Source: an uncultured Cytophagales bacterium (GTDB lineage: Bacteria > Bacteroidota > Bacteroidia > Cytophagales > Thermoflexibacteraceae). From it: a DNA stretch of 64,000 bases. The DNA is taken from contig CALHUI010000011.1 of assembly GCA_938039675.1 (NCBI GenBank), positions 1 through 64,000 of the forward strand, read 5' to 3'. Of this stretch, positions 26,116 through 35,335 are shown in pieces. The position numbers were made by a program, and so were the translations under genes. The notes beneath the pieces are model-generated. The model saw only the letters and a list, made by a program, of their open reading frames with translations, did not search any database and was not told the origin of the DNA. The first letter of the stretch is position 1; each line of letters starts with the position of its first letter.

Positions 26116-27312
26116 CTACTCTCCCCCAACGTTCACACCGCTCATTTGGCGGCGTTGCGTTTCCAATACCATCACATTGCTTTTGGCAACCACAATGTTG
26201 GGGGGTGTGCCGTTAGGGAAAATGATTTCGGCAAGCGTATCGCTGGTGCTGCCTACTTCTACTTTGTACTTAACAATTTTGAGCTTGCCTTGCGGGTTAG
26301 GTTGGTTCTCACCGGCAAAAATGTAGGTTTGGTCATCTTCCTTCATCAGCGATGAAGTCGGAACGGTAACGGCACCTTTGGTTCCTTCCTTGTTGAGGAC
26401 AACCGCCCGCACGTTCATACCCGGCAATATCAGCGCGCCTTTGGGGGCTGCAAATTGTACAAAAGCTGTAATAGCACGGGTTTCGGTATTGATAGCACGC
26501 GAAATACTCATCACTTTGCCCATGACATTTTCAAAAGCATTATTGATGAAGTCTATTTCCACTTCCTGCCCTTCGCTGATGAGGTCAAGGTCTTTTTCAT
26601 AGACAAAAATCTCTGCATACAGTTGGCTGTTATCCACGATTTCGGCTAACTTGGTTTGTACCGAGGCGAGCATCCCGACCGTAACGGGCAGGTCGGTAAT
26701 GTAGCCGTCAATTGGCGATTTAATTGTTACCGAAGGCGCAATGACAGATGTTTTCGGGTTTTTGAATTGGTCTGCATCAATGTCCAACAGTTGCAGCTTG
26801 GCACGCAACGCTTTTTCGCGGCTCATGGCAGCGTTGTACTTGGCTTCCGTAACCTGAAAATCTGCCAGCGCACCTACGTTGTTCTTGAGGAGTTCTTCCT
26901 GACGCTTAAATTCAACGGCAAAGAAATCCACTTCGGATTTGGCGGCGAGGTATTCATTTTGCAGTTCAATGAGCTGCATACTGCTCAATACCATCAGCGG
27001 CTGTCCTTTGCGAACGAGGCTGCCTTTGGCAACAAATACTTTCTCTACTTTGCCTTCAATATTGCTGCTCACGCTGGCACTCAGGTTGGGCAGGGAGGTT
27101 ACTTTGCCGTTCAGGTAGATATTGGAAACAATCGGCTGGGTGCCGGGAGTTATCATCTGAATTTCCATGGTTTTCAACTGCTGTGGTGTCAGTTCCACAA
27201 ACTCTACCTGACGAATTTCAGGGTCATTGGCAGCAGTTTCCTGCTTGCCGGAACAACTTGCAGCCGCTACTGCGGTCAGGCTGAAAAGAATATAGCTGAT
27301 AAAACGGTTCAT
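26116..27312 (-). CDS. RND efflux periplasmic adaptor lipoprotein (CusB/CzcB type)
   Basis: 398 residues from the ATG at 27310-27312, chosen because MNRFISYILFSLTAVAAASC is a lipoprotein signal. Membrane-fusion proteins bridge the inner-membrane pump and the outer-membrane channel. The lipoyl-like half-motifs (SNIEGKVEKVFVAKGSLVRK and VTIKSPIDGYITDLPV), the helical hairpin between them (about 120-180) and the beta-barrel region (EIFVYEKDLDLISEGQEVEI) are visible. There is no Met/His-rich metal-chaperone N-terminus as in E. coli CusB. It starts about 50 bp after the pump gene, so they form an operon. Confidence 0.92.
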   Translation of the reverse strand: MNRFISYILFSLTAVAAASCSGKQETAANDPEIRQVEFVELTPQQLKTMEIQMITPGTQPIVSNIYLNGKVTSLPNLSASVSSNIEGKVEKVFVAKGSLVRKGQPLMVLSSMQLIELQNEYLAAKSEVDFFAVEFKRQEELLKNNVGALADFQVTEAKYNAAMSREKALRAKLQLLDIDADQFKNPKTSVIAPSVTIKSPIDGYITDLPVTVGMLASVQTKLAEIVDNSQLYAEIFVYEKDLDLISEGQEVEIDFINNAFENVMGKVMSISRAINTETRAITAFVQFAAPKGALILPGMNVRAVVLNKEGTKGAVTVPTSSLMKEDDQTYIFAGENQPNPQGKLKIVKYKVEVGSTSDTLAEIIFPNGTPPNIVVAKSNVMVLETQRRQMSGVNVGGE

Positions 27313-27364
27313 TTTTGGACTTTGCAATTTGAGGTTCATGATGTGCTAGGGATGTAACAAACGC

Positions 27365-30300
27365 TTATTGTTCACCGCGCAGGTATTTGAGGTAAATGAT
27401 GGAATAGTTGTAGTCGCGCAGGGTGTTGAGATAGTTCATCTCCAGCTGGAAGGCAAGTTCAAGGTTTTGCAGGTACTGGTAGTAGGTAATGCTGCCCAAG
27501 CGGTAGCTCGTGCGGGCATCGCGCACGATTTCCTGCGCCTCGCGCAAACCCACGGTTTCAAAATACTGCAGGTTTTCATTGGCTTGTCGGTACATGGCAA
27601 TGGCTTTGGCATACTCTGCACCAAGTTGCAGGTTGGTAATCTGTGCCTGCGTTTGCGATATGGTAACACCTTTTTTGGCAGCGTTGATATTGGCGCGGTA
27701 GCTCCATGCCCAAATCGGTAGCGTTACCCCAAATCGAAAGCGCGAACCTAACGGCGCACCGCCCGATGCTTCGCTGCCCGGGTTGCCTTGGTTGAGGAAG
27801 CCGATTTGCAGTCCGGGGAGCATTTTATTGCGCTCTACGCTCAAAAGGCTTTGCTGCAAACTTACGTTGCGCATGTTGAAGCCCACAATCGGGTTGGCAG
27901 CAAAAGCAAGCGTATCGGTGGCATACAAAATTCCCATGTCGGGCAGTTTGGCTAGAGGCTTGTCTGGGACCAGGGTCGTATCGCCGGAACGCCCGAGCAG
28001 CGAAGCCAGCAATGCCTGCCCGCCTTTGAGTTCTGCCTGTGCCTGTTTGAGGTTGTATTGGATGCGCTTGTACTGACTCTCGCCGTTGATGCGCTCCAAG
28101 TTACTGATTTGACCAACGCGGTGGCGCACTCCATTCACGCGGATAATATCGTCATAAATTGTATCCTGACGGGTAAGCAACAGGTAGCGAGCAACCATGA
28201 ACTGCAAGTCGTTGAAGGCTGCTTTTGTCCTGAAAACCAATCCGTTGATGGTTATATCTTTTTCGGCTTGTGCCAATTCTACGCGCTTTTGCTGTGCCTG
28301 TGCCTGCGCGCCGTAAACGGTAGGAAACTCAAAGGTTTGCAACACGCCCGGACGCAAATCTTCGCCCGTCGGGGCTTCAAACAACAAGTCCAGATTGGGG
28401 ATATTGTAAGCTGCCGGCTTGAGCAGTTGCTGCTGCTCTATTCGCTGGTCTGCCAATCGCATTTCAGGATTCTTAGAGGTAGCAATTTTGACAGCCTCAT
28501 CTACACTGATAGTTACGCCGTTTTGTATGACAGGCGCTTGTGCCTGTGCCCCCGTACTAACAACCGCCAAGAGCAAGGCAACAGCTAAGGCTTTGATATC
28601 CACATGGGTTTCGGTGTGCCCAACTTCATCATCTACGGCAACGGGATTGCCAAATGTGTGGTTTTTGTTGACAAGTGCGTACATAACGGGAAGAACGATT
28701 AAAGTGAGTACGGTAGCAGTGAAAAGTCCGCCGATAACAACGGTTGCCAGCGGTTTTTGCACCTCCGCGCCTACGCTCGTAGAAAGTGCCATCGGCAGGA
28801 AGCCCAACGCGGCTACGGCAGAGGTCATCAGCACAGGGCGGAAAGGCTCGTTAAGCCCCTGAATGACAGCATTCTCTGCGCTCATGCCGCGCTTCATCAG
28901 TTCGTTGAAGTGGCTGACCAACAAAATACCGTTCAGTACGGCAATACCAAAAAGTGCAATGAACCCCACACCTGCCGAAATACTGAAATTCATATCGCGC
29001 AGCAGCAGCGAGAACACGCCGCCCACTGCCGAAAGCGGAACGACGGCGTAAATTAACAAACTGTCGCGAATATTGCCGAAAGAAGCAAACAACAGCCCGA
29101 AAATAATCGCCAGCGCAATCGGTACTACAATGCCGAGGCGTTGTTTGGCACGGCGCAGGTTTTCAAATTCACCGCCGAATTCCAGCCGATAGCCGGCAGG
29201 CAGTATCACATTTTTGCCTACCAAATCCATTGCCTCATACACAAGTGATTCTACATCGCGCCCACGCACGTTGAAACCGATGTTGGCGCGGCGACCGAGG
29301 TTTTCATGTCCGATTTCCGAAGGACCGACGTTTTCCTGAATATCTGTCAATTCTTTGAGCGGAATCGGGTTGCCGTCTTTACTTGTAACCAGCAGATTTT
29401 TGATGTTTTCGGGGCGCACTCGGTCGTCGTCCGAAAGGCGCAGCGTTAGGTCAAAGCGTTTGTCTTTTTCATACACCAGCCCTGCGGTAGCCCCTGCGAA
29501 GGCAATTTGCAGCGTGCGGTTCATTTGCTCAACCGTAATGCCATAGGTTGCCATCTGGCGGCGGTCATACTGAATATTGATTTGCGGCAAACCAAAAATC
29601 TTACTTTCCTGCACGTCCACCGCACCGGGTACGGTACGCAAAATGCTAATGATTTCGTTGGATTTTTTCACGAGCGTGTCCAAATCGTAGCCGTAGAGCT
29701 TCACAACAATGTCGGTGCGCGAGCCTGCCATCAACTCATTAACGCGGTTTTCAATCGGCTGTTGGATGGAGAGTACCAGCCCCGGAAATGCTTTCATTTC
29801 ATCGGCTACGAGGTCGGCAAGGTCTTCCTGTTTTTTGGCTTTTTTCCATACGTCCTTTGGTTTGAGTACAACGATGGTTTCCATTGCCTCCATCGCCTGC
29901 GGATCGGTCGGCACTTCGGAAGTACCGATTTTGGATACCACGCGCTCTACCTCGTCGGGGAATTTTTCTAACAGCATTTTCTCTACTTTGCCGGAAAGTT
30001 TCATAGACTCGGTCATGGATGTACCTACGGGCAGGTTCATTTCTACGACAAGGTCGCCTTCCTGCAATTTGGGCACAAACTCGCCGCCGATGACTTTAAA
30101 GCCCCAAATGCCTGCTGCAAGTACGCCCAGCGCAACGGCAATAGTGCCGTATTTAAATTTCATACCCAAGCGGATGAGCGGCTTGAAAACGGCATAAATT
30201 GCTTGTACGATTTTTTCGGAAAAACCGTGGTCGTGCGGGTCTTTGGGTGGTTTGATGATGAGCGCACTCATCATCGGCACGTAGGTGATTGCCAAAATCA

Positions 30301-31792
30301 GTGCTCCGAGAATCGCAAAACTTACCGTCTGCGCCATCGGGGTAAACATTTTTCCCTCAATGCCCTGTAAGGTCATAATCGGGAAGTACACAATTAGGAT
30401 AATCGCACCGCCGAAAACCACTGATTTTTTAACCTTTGATGCCGACTGAATAACGACCTCTTGCCGTTCGCGGTAGCTGAGTTCCGAGCTTTCACTTTTG
30501 CCGTTGAATTGCAGGTGCCGCTGATAGGCAAGTGCCAGAAACAGCACGACAGATTCCACGATGATAATTGCAGGGTCAACCAGTAAGCCGAAGTCAATCG
30601 CGCCCAAGCTCATGATGTTGCCGACTACGCCGAAATACTGCATCCAGATGAAGGCAAAAAGCATCGCCAGCGGGATAACGGAAGCCGCCAGCAAACTTGC
30701 CCGCCAGTTGCCAAGGAAAACGACAATTACCACAACTACAATTAGTGCACCCTCTGCCAAGTTAGTGGCAACGGTCTTGATGGCATTATTCACAATTTTG
30801 GAGCGGTCCACAAACGGCTCAATTACCAACGAAGCGGGCAATTGTTTTTCAATTTCCGCCATTTTTTCCTTTACGCGGGTGATGACTTCGTTGCCGTTGC
30901 CGCCTTTCACCATCATGATGATGCCACCTACGACTTCACCTTCGCCATTCATGGTCATGGCTCCGTAGCGAATGGCATTGCCAAACTCTACCTCTGCTAC
31001 ATCTTTGACCAGCACGGGAACAGTGCCTTTATTTTTGACCACTGTATTGGCGATGTCGTCTAAGTTGGTTGCCAAACCGACACCGCGAATCGTAAAAGCT
31101 TTATTTTCTTTCTCAATGTAAGCACCGCCGGTGTTGCTGTTACCCTGAGCAAGTGCATCGTACACATCGTCAATGGTTACGCCAAGGGAGCGCATTTGGT
31201 CTAACTTGAGCTTTGCCTGATATTCCTTTTTGAAGCCGCCGAAGCCGCTTACCTCTGCCACTCCCGGCACGCCCAGCAATTGTTTGCGGATGAACCAGTC
31301 CTGCATGGTGCGCAGTTCCATCGGCGAAAAGGACTTGTCGGTCAGGTCGCGGGGGCGAATGACATACTGATAAACCTCCCCCAAACCCGTAGAAACGGGA
31401 CCCATGTACGGCTCACCTGCCGCCTCGGGGATTTCGTTCTTGATTTGTTGCAGGCGTTCAAATACCTGTTGCCGCGCCCAGTAAATATCGGTGTCGTCGT
31501 TGAAAACAAGTTTGACAACCGATAAGCCGAATTTGGAAATGGAGCGGGTTTGCAATAGCCCCGGAATATTGGACATCGCCATTTCTATCGGCGAGGTTAC
31601 GAACATTTCCATTTCCAGCGAAGCCAGACTGGGCGTATAGGTGATGACATCCACCTGATTGTTGGTAACATCAGGTACGGCATCAATCGGAAGTTTTTTG
31701 AGTGAATAACCGCCGGCAATAGCCATTATAAGGGTTATTGCGCCAATCGTCAGCGGATTGCGCACACTAAACGCAATGATTTTGTCAATCAT
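27365..31792 (-). CDS. heavy-metal RND pump fused to a TolC-type outer-membrane protein (CusA/CzcA-CzcC fusion)
   Basis: 1475 residues. Residues 1 to about 1045 are a CusA/CzcA pump: PIDAVPDVTNNQVDV near 35-49, two large periplasmic loops, twelve helices, and the proton-relay helix GAIDFGLLVDPAIIIVES (about 400) with Asp, Asp and Glu of the CzcA pattern kept. Then an extramembrane linker (VDDEVGHTETHVD), a hydrophobic segment ending STGAQAQAP (about 1063-1085) that looks like an internal signal peptide, and an outer-membrane efflux domain (about 1090-1475) with the long helices of TolC. The metal is probably Cu/Ag or Zn/Co/Cd; it is not certain. With the adaptor downstream and a small protein upstream this is a complete efflux operon. 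Confidence 0.92.
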   Translation of the reverse strand: MIDKIIAFSVRNPLTIGAITLIMAIAGGYSLKKLPIDAVPDVTNNQVDVITYTPSLASLEMEMFVTSPIEMAMSNIPGLLQTRSISKFGLSVVKLVFNDDTDIYWARQQVFERLQQIKNEIPEAAGEPYMGPVSTGLGEVYQYVIRPRDLTDKSFSPMELRTMQDWFIRKQLLGVPGVAEVSGFGGFKKEYQAKLKLDQMRSLGVTIDDVYDALAQGNSNTGGAYIEKENKAFTIRGVGLATNLDDIANTVVKNKGTVPVLVKDVAEVEFGNAIRYGAMTMNGEGEVVGGIIMMVKGGNGNEVITRVKEKMAEIEKQLPASLVIEPFVDRSKIVNNAIKTVATNLAEGALIVVVVIVVFLGNWRASLLAASVIPLAMLFAFIWMQYFGVVGNIMSLGAIDFGLLVDPAIIIVESVVLFLALAYQRHLQFNGKSESSELSYRERQEVVIQSASKVKKSVVFGGAIILIVYFPIMTLQGIEGKMFTPMAQTVSFAILGALILAITYVPMMSALIIKPPKDPHDHGFSEKIVQAIYAVFKPLIRLGMKFKYGTIAVALGVLAAGIWGFKVIGGEFVPKLQEGDLVVEMNLPVGTSMTESMKLSGKVEKMLLEKFPDEVERVVSKIGTSEVPTDPQAMEAMETIVVLKPKDVWKKAKKQEDLADLVADEMKAFPGLVLSIQQPIENRVNELMAGSRTDIVVKLYGYDLDTLVKKSNEIISILRTVPGAVDVQESKIFGLPQINIQYDRRQMATYGITVEQMNRTLQIAFAGATAGLVYEKDKRFDLTLRLSDDDRVRPENIKNLLVTSKDGNPIPLKELTDIQENVGPSEIGHENLGRRANIGFNVRGRDVESLVYEAMDLVGKNVILPAGYRLEFGGEFENLRRAKQRLGIVVPIALAIIFGLLFASFGNIRDSLLIYAVVPLSAVGGVFSLLLRDMNFSISAGVGFIALFGIAVLNGILLVSHFNELMKRGMSAENAVIQGLNEPFRPVLMTSAVAALGFLPMALSTSVGAEVQKPLATVVIGGLFTATVLTLIVLPVMYALVNKNHTFGNPVAVDDEVGHTETHVDIKALAVALLLAVVSTGAQAQAPVIQNGVTISVDEAVKIATSKNPEMRLADQRIEQQQLLKPAAYNIPNLDLLFEAPTGEDLRPGVLQTFEFPTVYGAQAQAQQKRVELAQAEKDITINGLVFRTKAAFNDLQFMVARYLLLTRQDTIYDDIIRVNGVRHRVGQISNLERINGESQYKRIQYNLKQAQAELKGGQALLASLLGRSGDTTLVPDKPLAKLPDMGILYATDTLAFAANPIVGFNMRNVSLQQSLLSVERNKMLPGLQIGFLNQGNPGSEASGGAPLGSRFRFGVTLPIWAWSYRANINAAKKGVTISQTQAQITNLQLGAEYAKAIAMYRQANENLQYFETVGLREAQEIVRDARTSYRLGSITYYQYLQNLELAFQLEMNYLNTLRDYNYSIIYLKYLRGEQ

Positions 31793-31967
31793 TTTAGAAT
31801 TGAAAAGATTGTTAGGGATATTTTTTTGAAAACGAAAGTTGTCCCGATTTTGGGACGTTGACAGTTAGCGGATGATGCACGCCGTTTTAAAACGCAGATT
31901 GCAGGTTGATAACTCAGATTTTAACATCCTGCATATGTAGGTACAGGGTATGCTATCCCTCTGACGT

Positions 31968-32028
31968 AGTTCGTGCCCCCACGAACTGCAATTAATCGAT
32001 TGCTTGTGAGGACATAAGCAACAGCAAT
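31968..32028. repeat. two adjacent related palindromes in the leader of the efflux operon
   Basis: First: AGTTCGTG (31968-31975) / CACGAACT (31980-31987), loop CCCC. Second: TTGCTT (32000-32005) / AAGCAA (32016-32021), nested in GATTGC/GCAATC (31998-32003 and 32023-32028), loop with GAGGAC. Read on the other strand, the second resembles the first (GTTCGTG-CCCC against GCTTATG-TCCTC), as if two copies of one repetitive palindrome lie in opposite orientation. Confidence 0.55.
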
Positions 32029-32057
32029 CTGCACGCCTCATCCGAGAGGTGTACGTG

Positions 32058-32426
32058 CTACAACCTAAAGCGGCAGATGCGGATAAAAATTTTGACGGAT
32101 AAATAGCCTTGAAAGCCCTGAACAGCCGAGGCAAGAGCAGCTGATTGGCTGCCATGCAAAACAGTGATGCCGTAACGGCAGAAAATGCAAGAAAACTCGG
32201 AAGGCTGGCGGCGGTCGTCTTCTTGTACGGGACGTTGTCTCTTGCCGTTACTGGTGTTAGGCTGATTATTGTCCAACCACGAAATCAGCGAAGACGGAAG
32301 ATTGTCTTCCTGAACCGTAAAATCCTCATAGTCAGGAATATCATATACAGGTCGGAACTCCTGACGGTCGGTATGCAGCGACCATACGAGCAGGAACCAT
32401 GTTGAAATAATGACGAGGATGCGCAA
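32058..32426 (-). CDS. putative small secreted protein upstream of the efflux pump
   Basis: 122 residues with TTG start (32424-32426) and no nearby ATG. The N-terminus RILVIISTWFLLVWSLHTD looks like a signal peptide. The middle is acidic and polar, followed by a CIFC pair (about 79-84). Bacteroidota metal-efflux operons are often preceded by a short secreted Cys/His-containing protein of this size, and the position and C-terminal shape fit that pattern, but I cannot match the sequence firmly. The alternative is a chance open frame: the region is 265 bp from the pump start and includes palindromes. Confidence 0.4.
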   Translation of the reverse strand: MRILVIISTWFLLVWSLHTDRQEFRPVYDIPDYEDFTVQEDNLPSSLISWLDNNQPNTSNGKRQRPVQEDDRRQPSEFSCIFCRYGITVLHGSQSAALASAVQGFQGYLSVKIFIRICRFRL

Positions 32427-32480
32427 TGTCGGCTTGAATTATTATTACAAATCTACGAGTAGAACGTATGAAATACAATT

Positions 32481-33611
32481 TTAGTGTGTGTCAAGTTCCG
32501 CCAGTGCCTTGCTGAAATCGTCAATCAGGTCATCGGGATGTTCCAATCCGATGGAAACACGCAGCAAAGCGTCGGAAAAATTGGCATGAGCCGCCTCTAC
32601 GGTTGCGCGGTGTTCAATCAGGCTTTCGACGCCGCCGAGGCTGGTAGCGCGGGCAAAAAGTTTCAGCCCTGCGATGGTTTTCAAAGCAGCCGCCTTGCCG
32701 CCTTTGAGTTCCATGGAAAGCATCCCGCCAAAAGCCGACATCTGCGAGGCAGCAAGCGCATGTTGCGGATGTGAAGGCAAACCTGCGTAATGCACCTTGT
32801 CAATGGCAGGATGTTGTGCCAGAAATTCCGCCACACGCATGGCATTGCGGCAGTGGGCTTCCAATCGCTGTGGCAGGGTTGCAATGCTGCGCAGCATCAG
32901 CCAGCACTCAAAAGGCGAAGGAACAGCCCCGCCGATTTGCTGGAACAAACGGATGCGCTGCATTATTTCACTGTCGCTGCGGGCAATGACCGCGCCGCCG
33001 AGCAGGTCGCTGTGTCCCCCAATGTATTTGGTGGTAGAGTACATGACCAAGTCCACGCCTAAATCCAGTGGCTTTTGAATGAGCGGAGTCCACGTATTAT
33101 CGCATACGCAAATAGCACCGATGCTGTGTGCAAGAGCTGCCACGCGCCGCAAATCAGTAATTTTAACCAGAGGATTGGAAGGTGTTTCCGTCCATATCAG
33201 GCGCGTATTGGGGCGTATGGCAGCCTCAATCTGTGCGATGTCGGTCATGTCTGCCATGCTGAACTGCAACCCCCATCGGCTGTAAAGTGCCTCTAACTGA
33301 ATGCGTATACCAAAATACATATCAGGAGAGACGACAATATGGTCGTTCGGGGAGAGGCTGTGTAAAATAGCCATTGCAGCGGCCAGCCCCGATGAAAAAG
33401 TAACTGCTTCAGTGGCTTGTTCCATTGCCGCCAGTCGCTTCTCAAGTGCACTGCGGTTGGGGTTGCCTGCCCGCGCATAGTAAAATTCGCTGATAAGTTC
33501 GTTTTGCTCGTTGCGAGCAAAAGTAGTAGAAAGCACCATGGGTGCAATTACTGCACCTGTATGTGGGTCAGTGTGTGAGCCGGCGTGAATAGCGGCAGTT
33601 TCAGGGCGCAT
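32481..33611 (-). CDS. trans-sulfuration PLP enzyme (cystathionine gamma-synthase / gamma-lyase family)
   Basis: 376 residues from the ATG at 33609-33611, whose product begins MRPETAAIHAGSHTDPHTG as in the family; the frame is open further upstream without a good start. It makes or breaks C-S bonds in Met/Cys metabolism. The PLP lysine is in MYSTTKYIGGHSD (about 200), the phosphate-binding SSGLAAAMA near 73, and FARATSLGGVESLIEHR near the C-terminus is a family signature. Whether it works as synthase, lyase or homocysteine synthase is not decidable from motifs. It is divergent from the small secreted protein (87 bp between starts). Confidence 0.9.
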   Translation of the reverse strand: MRPETAAIHAGSHTDPHTGAVIAPMVLSTTFARNEQNELISEFYYARAGNPNRSALEKRLAAMEQATEAVTFSSGLAAAMAILHSLSPNDHIVVSPDMYFGIRIQLEALYSRWGLQFSMADMTDIAQIEAAIRPNTRLIWTETPSNPLVKITDLRRVAALAHSIGAICVCDNTWTPLIQKPLDLGVDLVMYSTTKYIGGHSDLLGGAVIARSDSEIMQRIRLFQQIGGAVPSPFECWLMLRSIATLPQRLEAHCRNAMRVAEFLAQHPAIDKVHYAGLPSHPQHALAASQMSAFGGMLSMELKGGKAAALKTIAGLKLFARATSLGGVESLIEHRATVEAAHANFSDALLRVSIGLEHPDDLIDDFSKALAELDTH

Positions 33612-33698
33612 GGGCAACGGTTGGTTTGCAGATGTTATGGGGTTGTAAATGTAGCGTTTTACGTAAAGTTGTGCACAGATTTTGCGCAAAATCAATGG

Positions 33699-34010
33699 AT
33701 GAAATTGCTGTTTGTCGTTTTTTTATTCGTTTCCGCTCTTAGTTTTGCGCAACCGCGCCCAATGGGCTTTCTATCACAAGATTCGCTGTTGCAAATCTAT
33801 TATGTACCCAAATTCCGATGGGCAGACTCTATCTTGCACATCGTCAAACAGCAGGCAGCAGGGCATATGTCGGAAGAAGTTTACCGAAAAATTAAAGCGT
33901 TGCAACAAAAAAATCGGGCAGAAAATAAGCCGCCTGCCCCCTACCCTACGGCACACAGTGCTGTTTTTTGGGAGGGAAAGTCTGTAAAGCGAAAGAAAAG
34001 CAAGCGCTAA
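33699..34010 (+). CDS. small secreted protein, unrecognised
   Basis: 103 residues. The ATG at 33699 gives a clean signal peptide MKLLFVVFLFVSALSFAQ, cut before PRPMG. The mature part has the pattern of a short helical protein (MSEEVYRKIKALQQKNRAE) and ends in a very basic tail (SVKRKKSKR). No domain recognised. The 3' end overlaps the converging EboE gene by 4 bp, so the stop codons of the two genes interlock and no terminator lies between them. Confidence 0.6.
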   Translation: MKLLFVVFLFVSALSFAQPRPMGFLSQDSLLQIYYVPKFRWADSILHIVKQQAAGHMSEEVYRKIKALQQKNRAENKPPAPYPTAHSAVFWEGKSVKRKKSKR

Positions 34011-35206
34011 GGCATCTGTTCCACAATATTTTTTACCCACTGCAATTCCCTCGCAATGGATTCGTTAACAGGCAGTTGCATATCGGCAGGCAGTACCGTC
34101 CACGTATAGGTTTCCACTTCCAAATGTCGGGAATAGTCGTGCTGTTGCTGCAATTGCAGCACCTCAACAATATCTTGCTGCGTAGATTGAATCAGCCCGT
34201 AGTTGTCCAAAAAAATCGGCACGTGGAAATGCGTGCGCCACTCGGCAGCTGCCCAAGCCTCTGCCGAAGCAAGTGCCTGCGGCAAATCGGGGAAGTGCAA
34301 CAGACCACCCGCAGTGCTTCGTGCCACTACCTGATGCAAGTACGTAGGCTCGTCAAAGGCTGCAATGGCTTTTCGTTGGGCTTCGCGTTGAGCGTCCTGC
34401 CACTGCACCCGCAGCGCAGCACTCAACTGAAACTTACCGATGCGGATACTCTCGGCCGTGAGTTGTTTCAGTGCCTCGGCGTGCGGCTCAAAAGCAACGG
34501 CAAAATGGCAGACATCGTAGCACAGTTGCAGGTGTGCCCGCAGCAATTCGGACGAGATACCTTCCGCAGCCGCCAGCCTGTCCGATGCAGGAATGATAAA
34601 CTGTCGGAACGTTTGCAGCGTTGTGGCAAGGTCTTCCATAATGCCATCAGGCTCGGGTTCAAGGTCTATGTGAATCATTTGACCTGTTTGCTCAAAAATT
34701 CTGAACAGTGCCAACGCTGCCCGCGCAAGTTGCTCGGCTGCCTCTTGCGTTGCGGCTGTCAAATCTGCTGCCGAACGATACCATGGTGCATAACTGAGCG
34801 GCGAAGTAGAAATTCCTCCTGCAATACCGGCGGGCAGCAACTCTGCTAAAATATTTGCCAACCTGACGGTATAATCCAGTCGCTGCCTGCTTGTCCAGTC
34901 GGGCGTGTGCACCGCATCTTTAATCCGCTGATGATGAAAGCCGCCAAACGGAAAACCGTTCATCGTAAACACATAAGCATTTTGCGCTTGCAGCCATGCT
35001 TTGAATACAACAAGATGCTCATTTTCAAGTATTTGCCTACTTGCCAAATCGGAAAGGCGCAAACCGATGCCAAAAGGTTGATTGGGGCAAACCTGTTGGT
35101 GCACGGCAGGGATGTGTTGTTGCAGAGAAGCCCAAACCTCCGCCCAACTTTCGCCCGGGTGGATATTGGTACAGTAGGTTAGGTGTGTATGATTAGCTAA
35201 TCGCAT
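34007..35206 (-). CDS. eboE: EboE-like metabolite traffic protein (xylose isomerase-like TIM barrel)
   Basis: 399 residues. The N-terminus HLTYCTNIHPGESWAEVW and the motif FTMNGFPFGGFHHQRIKD are characteristic of EboE, a sugar-phosphate isomerase/epimerase-like protein. HIDLEPEPDG (about 175) and LCYDVCHFAVAFE (about 230) carry the metal-ligand pattern of the TIM-barrel family. EboE belongs to the eboABCDEF set, linked in cyanobacteria to moving metabolites (scytonemin precursors) to the periplasm. None of the other ebo genes is in the window. The substrate is unknown. The intergenic region upstream is occupied by a complex repeat. Confidence 0.8.
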   Translation of the reverse strand: MRLANHTHLTYCTNIHPGESWAEVWASLQQHIPAVHQQVCPNQPFGIGLRLSDLASRQILENEHLVVFKAWLQAQNAYVFTMNGFPFGGFHHQRIKDAVHTPDWTSRQRLDYTVRLANILAELLPAGIAGGISTSPLSYAPWYRSAADLTAATQEAAEQLARAALALFRIFEQTGQMIHIDLEPEPDGIMEDLATTLQTFRQFIIPASDRLAAAEGISSELLRAHLQLCYDVCHFAVAFEPHAEALKQLTAESIRIGKFQLSAALRVQWQDAQREAQRKAIAAFDEPTYLHQVVARSTAGGLLHFPDLPQALASAEAWAAAEWRTHFHVPIFLDNYGLIQSTQQDIVEVLQLQQQHDYSRHLEVETYTWTVLPADMQLPVNESIARELQWVKNIVEQMP

Positions 35207-35335
35207 GAGCGTGTGTCTAAAATTCGGGTTGTATATTAGGGTGAAACAGGCTACTTGTATATGCCGAACTTAAATTTATTTTGATATTTGATGAAAGTGT
35301 TGCCGGATATTCGCGATGATAAAGCAATTGCACTT

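Noticed and set aside
31865-32155. 96-codon minus-strand open frame past the small secreted protein
   Set aside because: It is rich in Cys/Ser/Arg and spans the palindromes; looks like chance translation of a repeat region.
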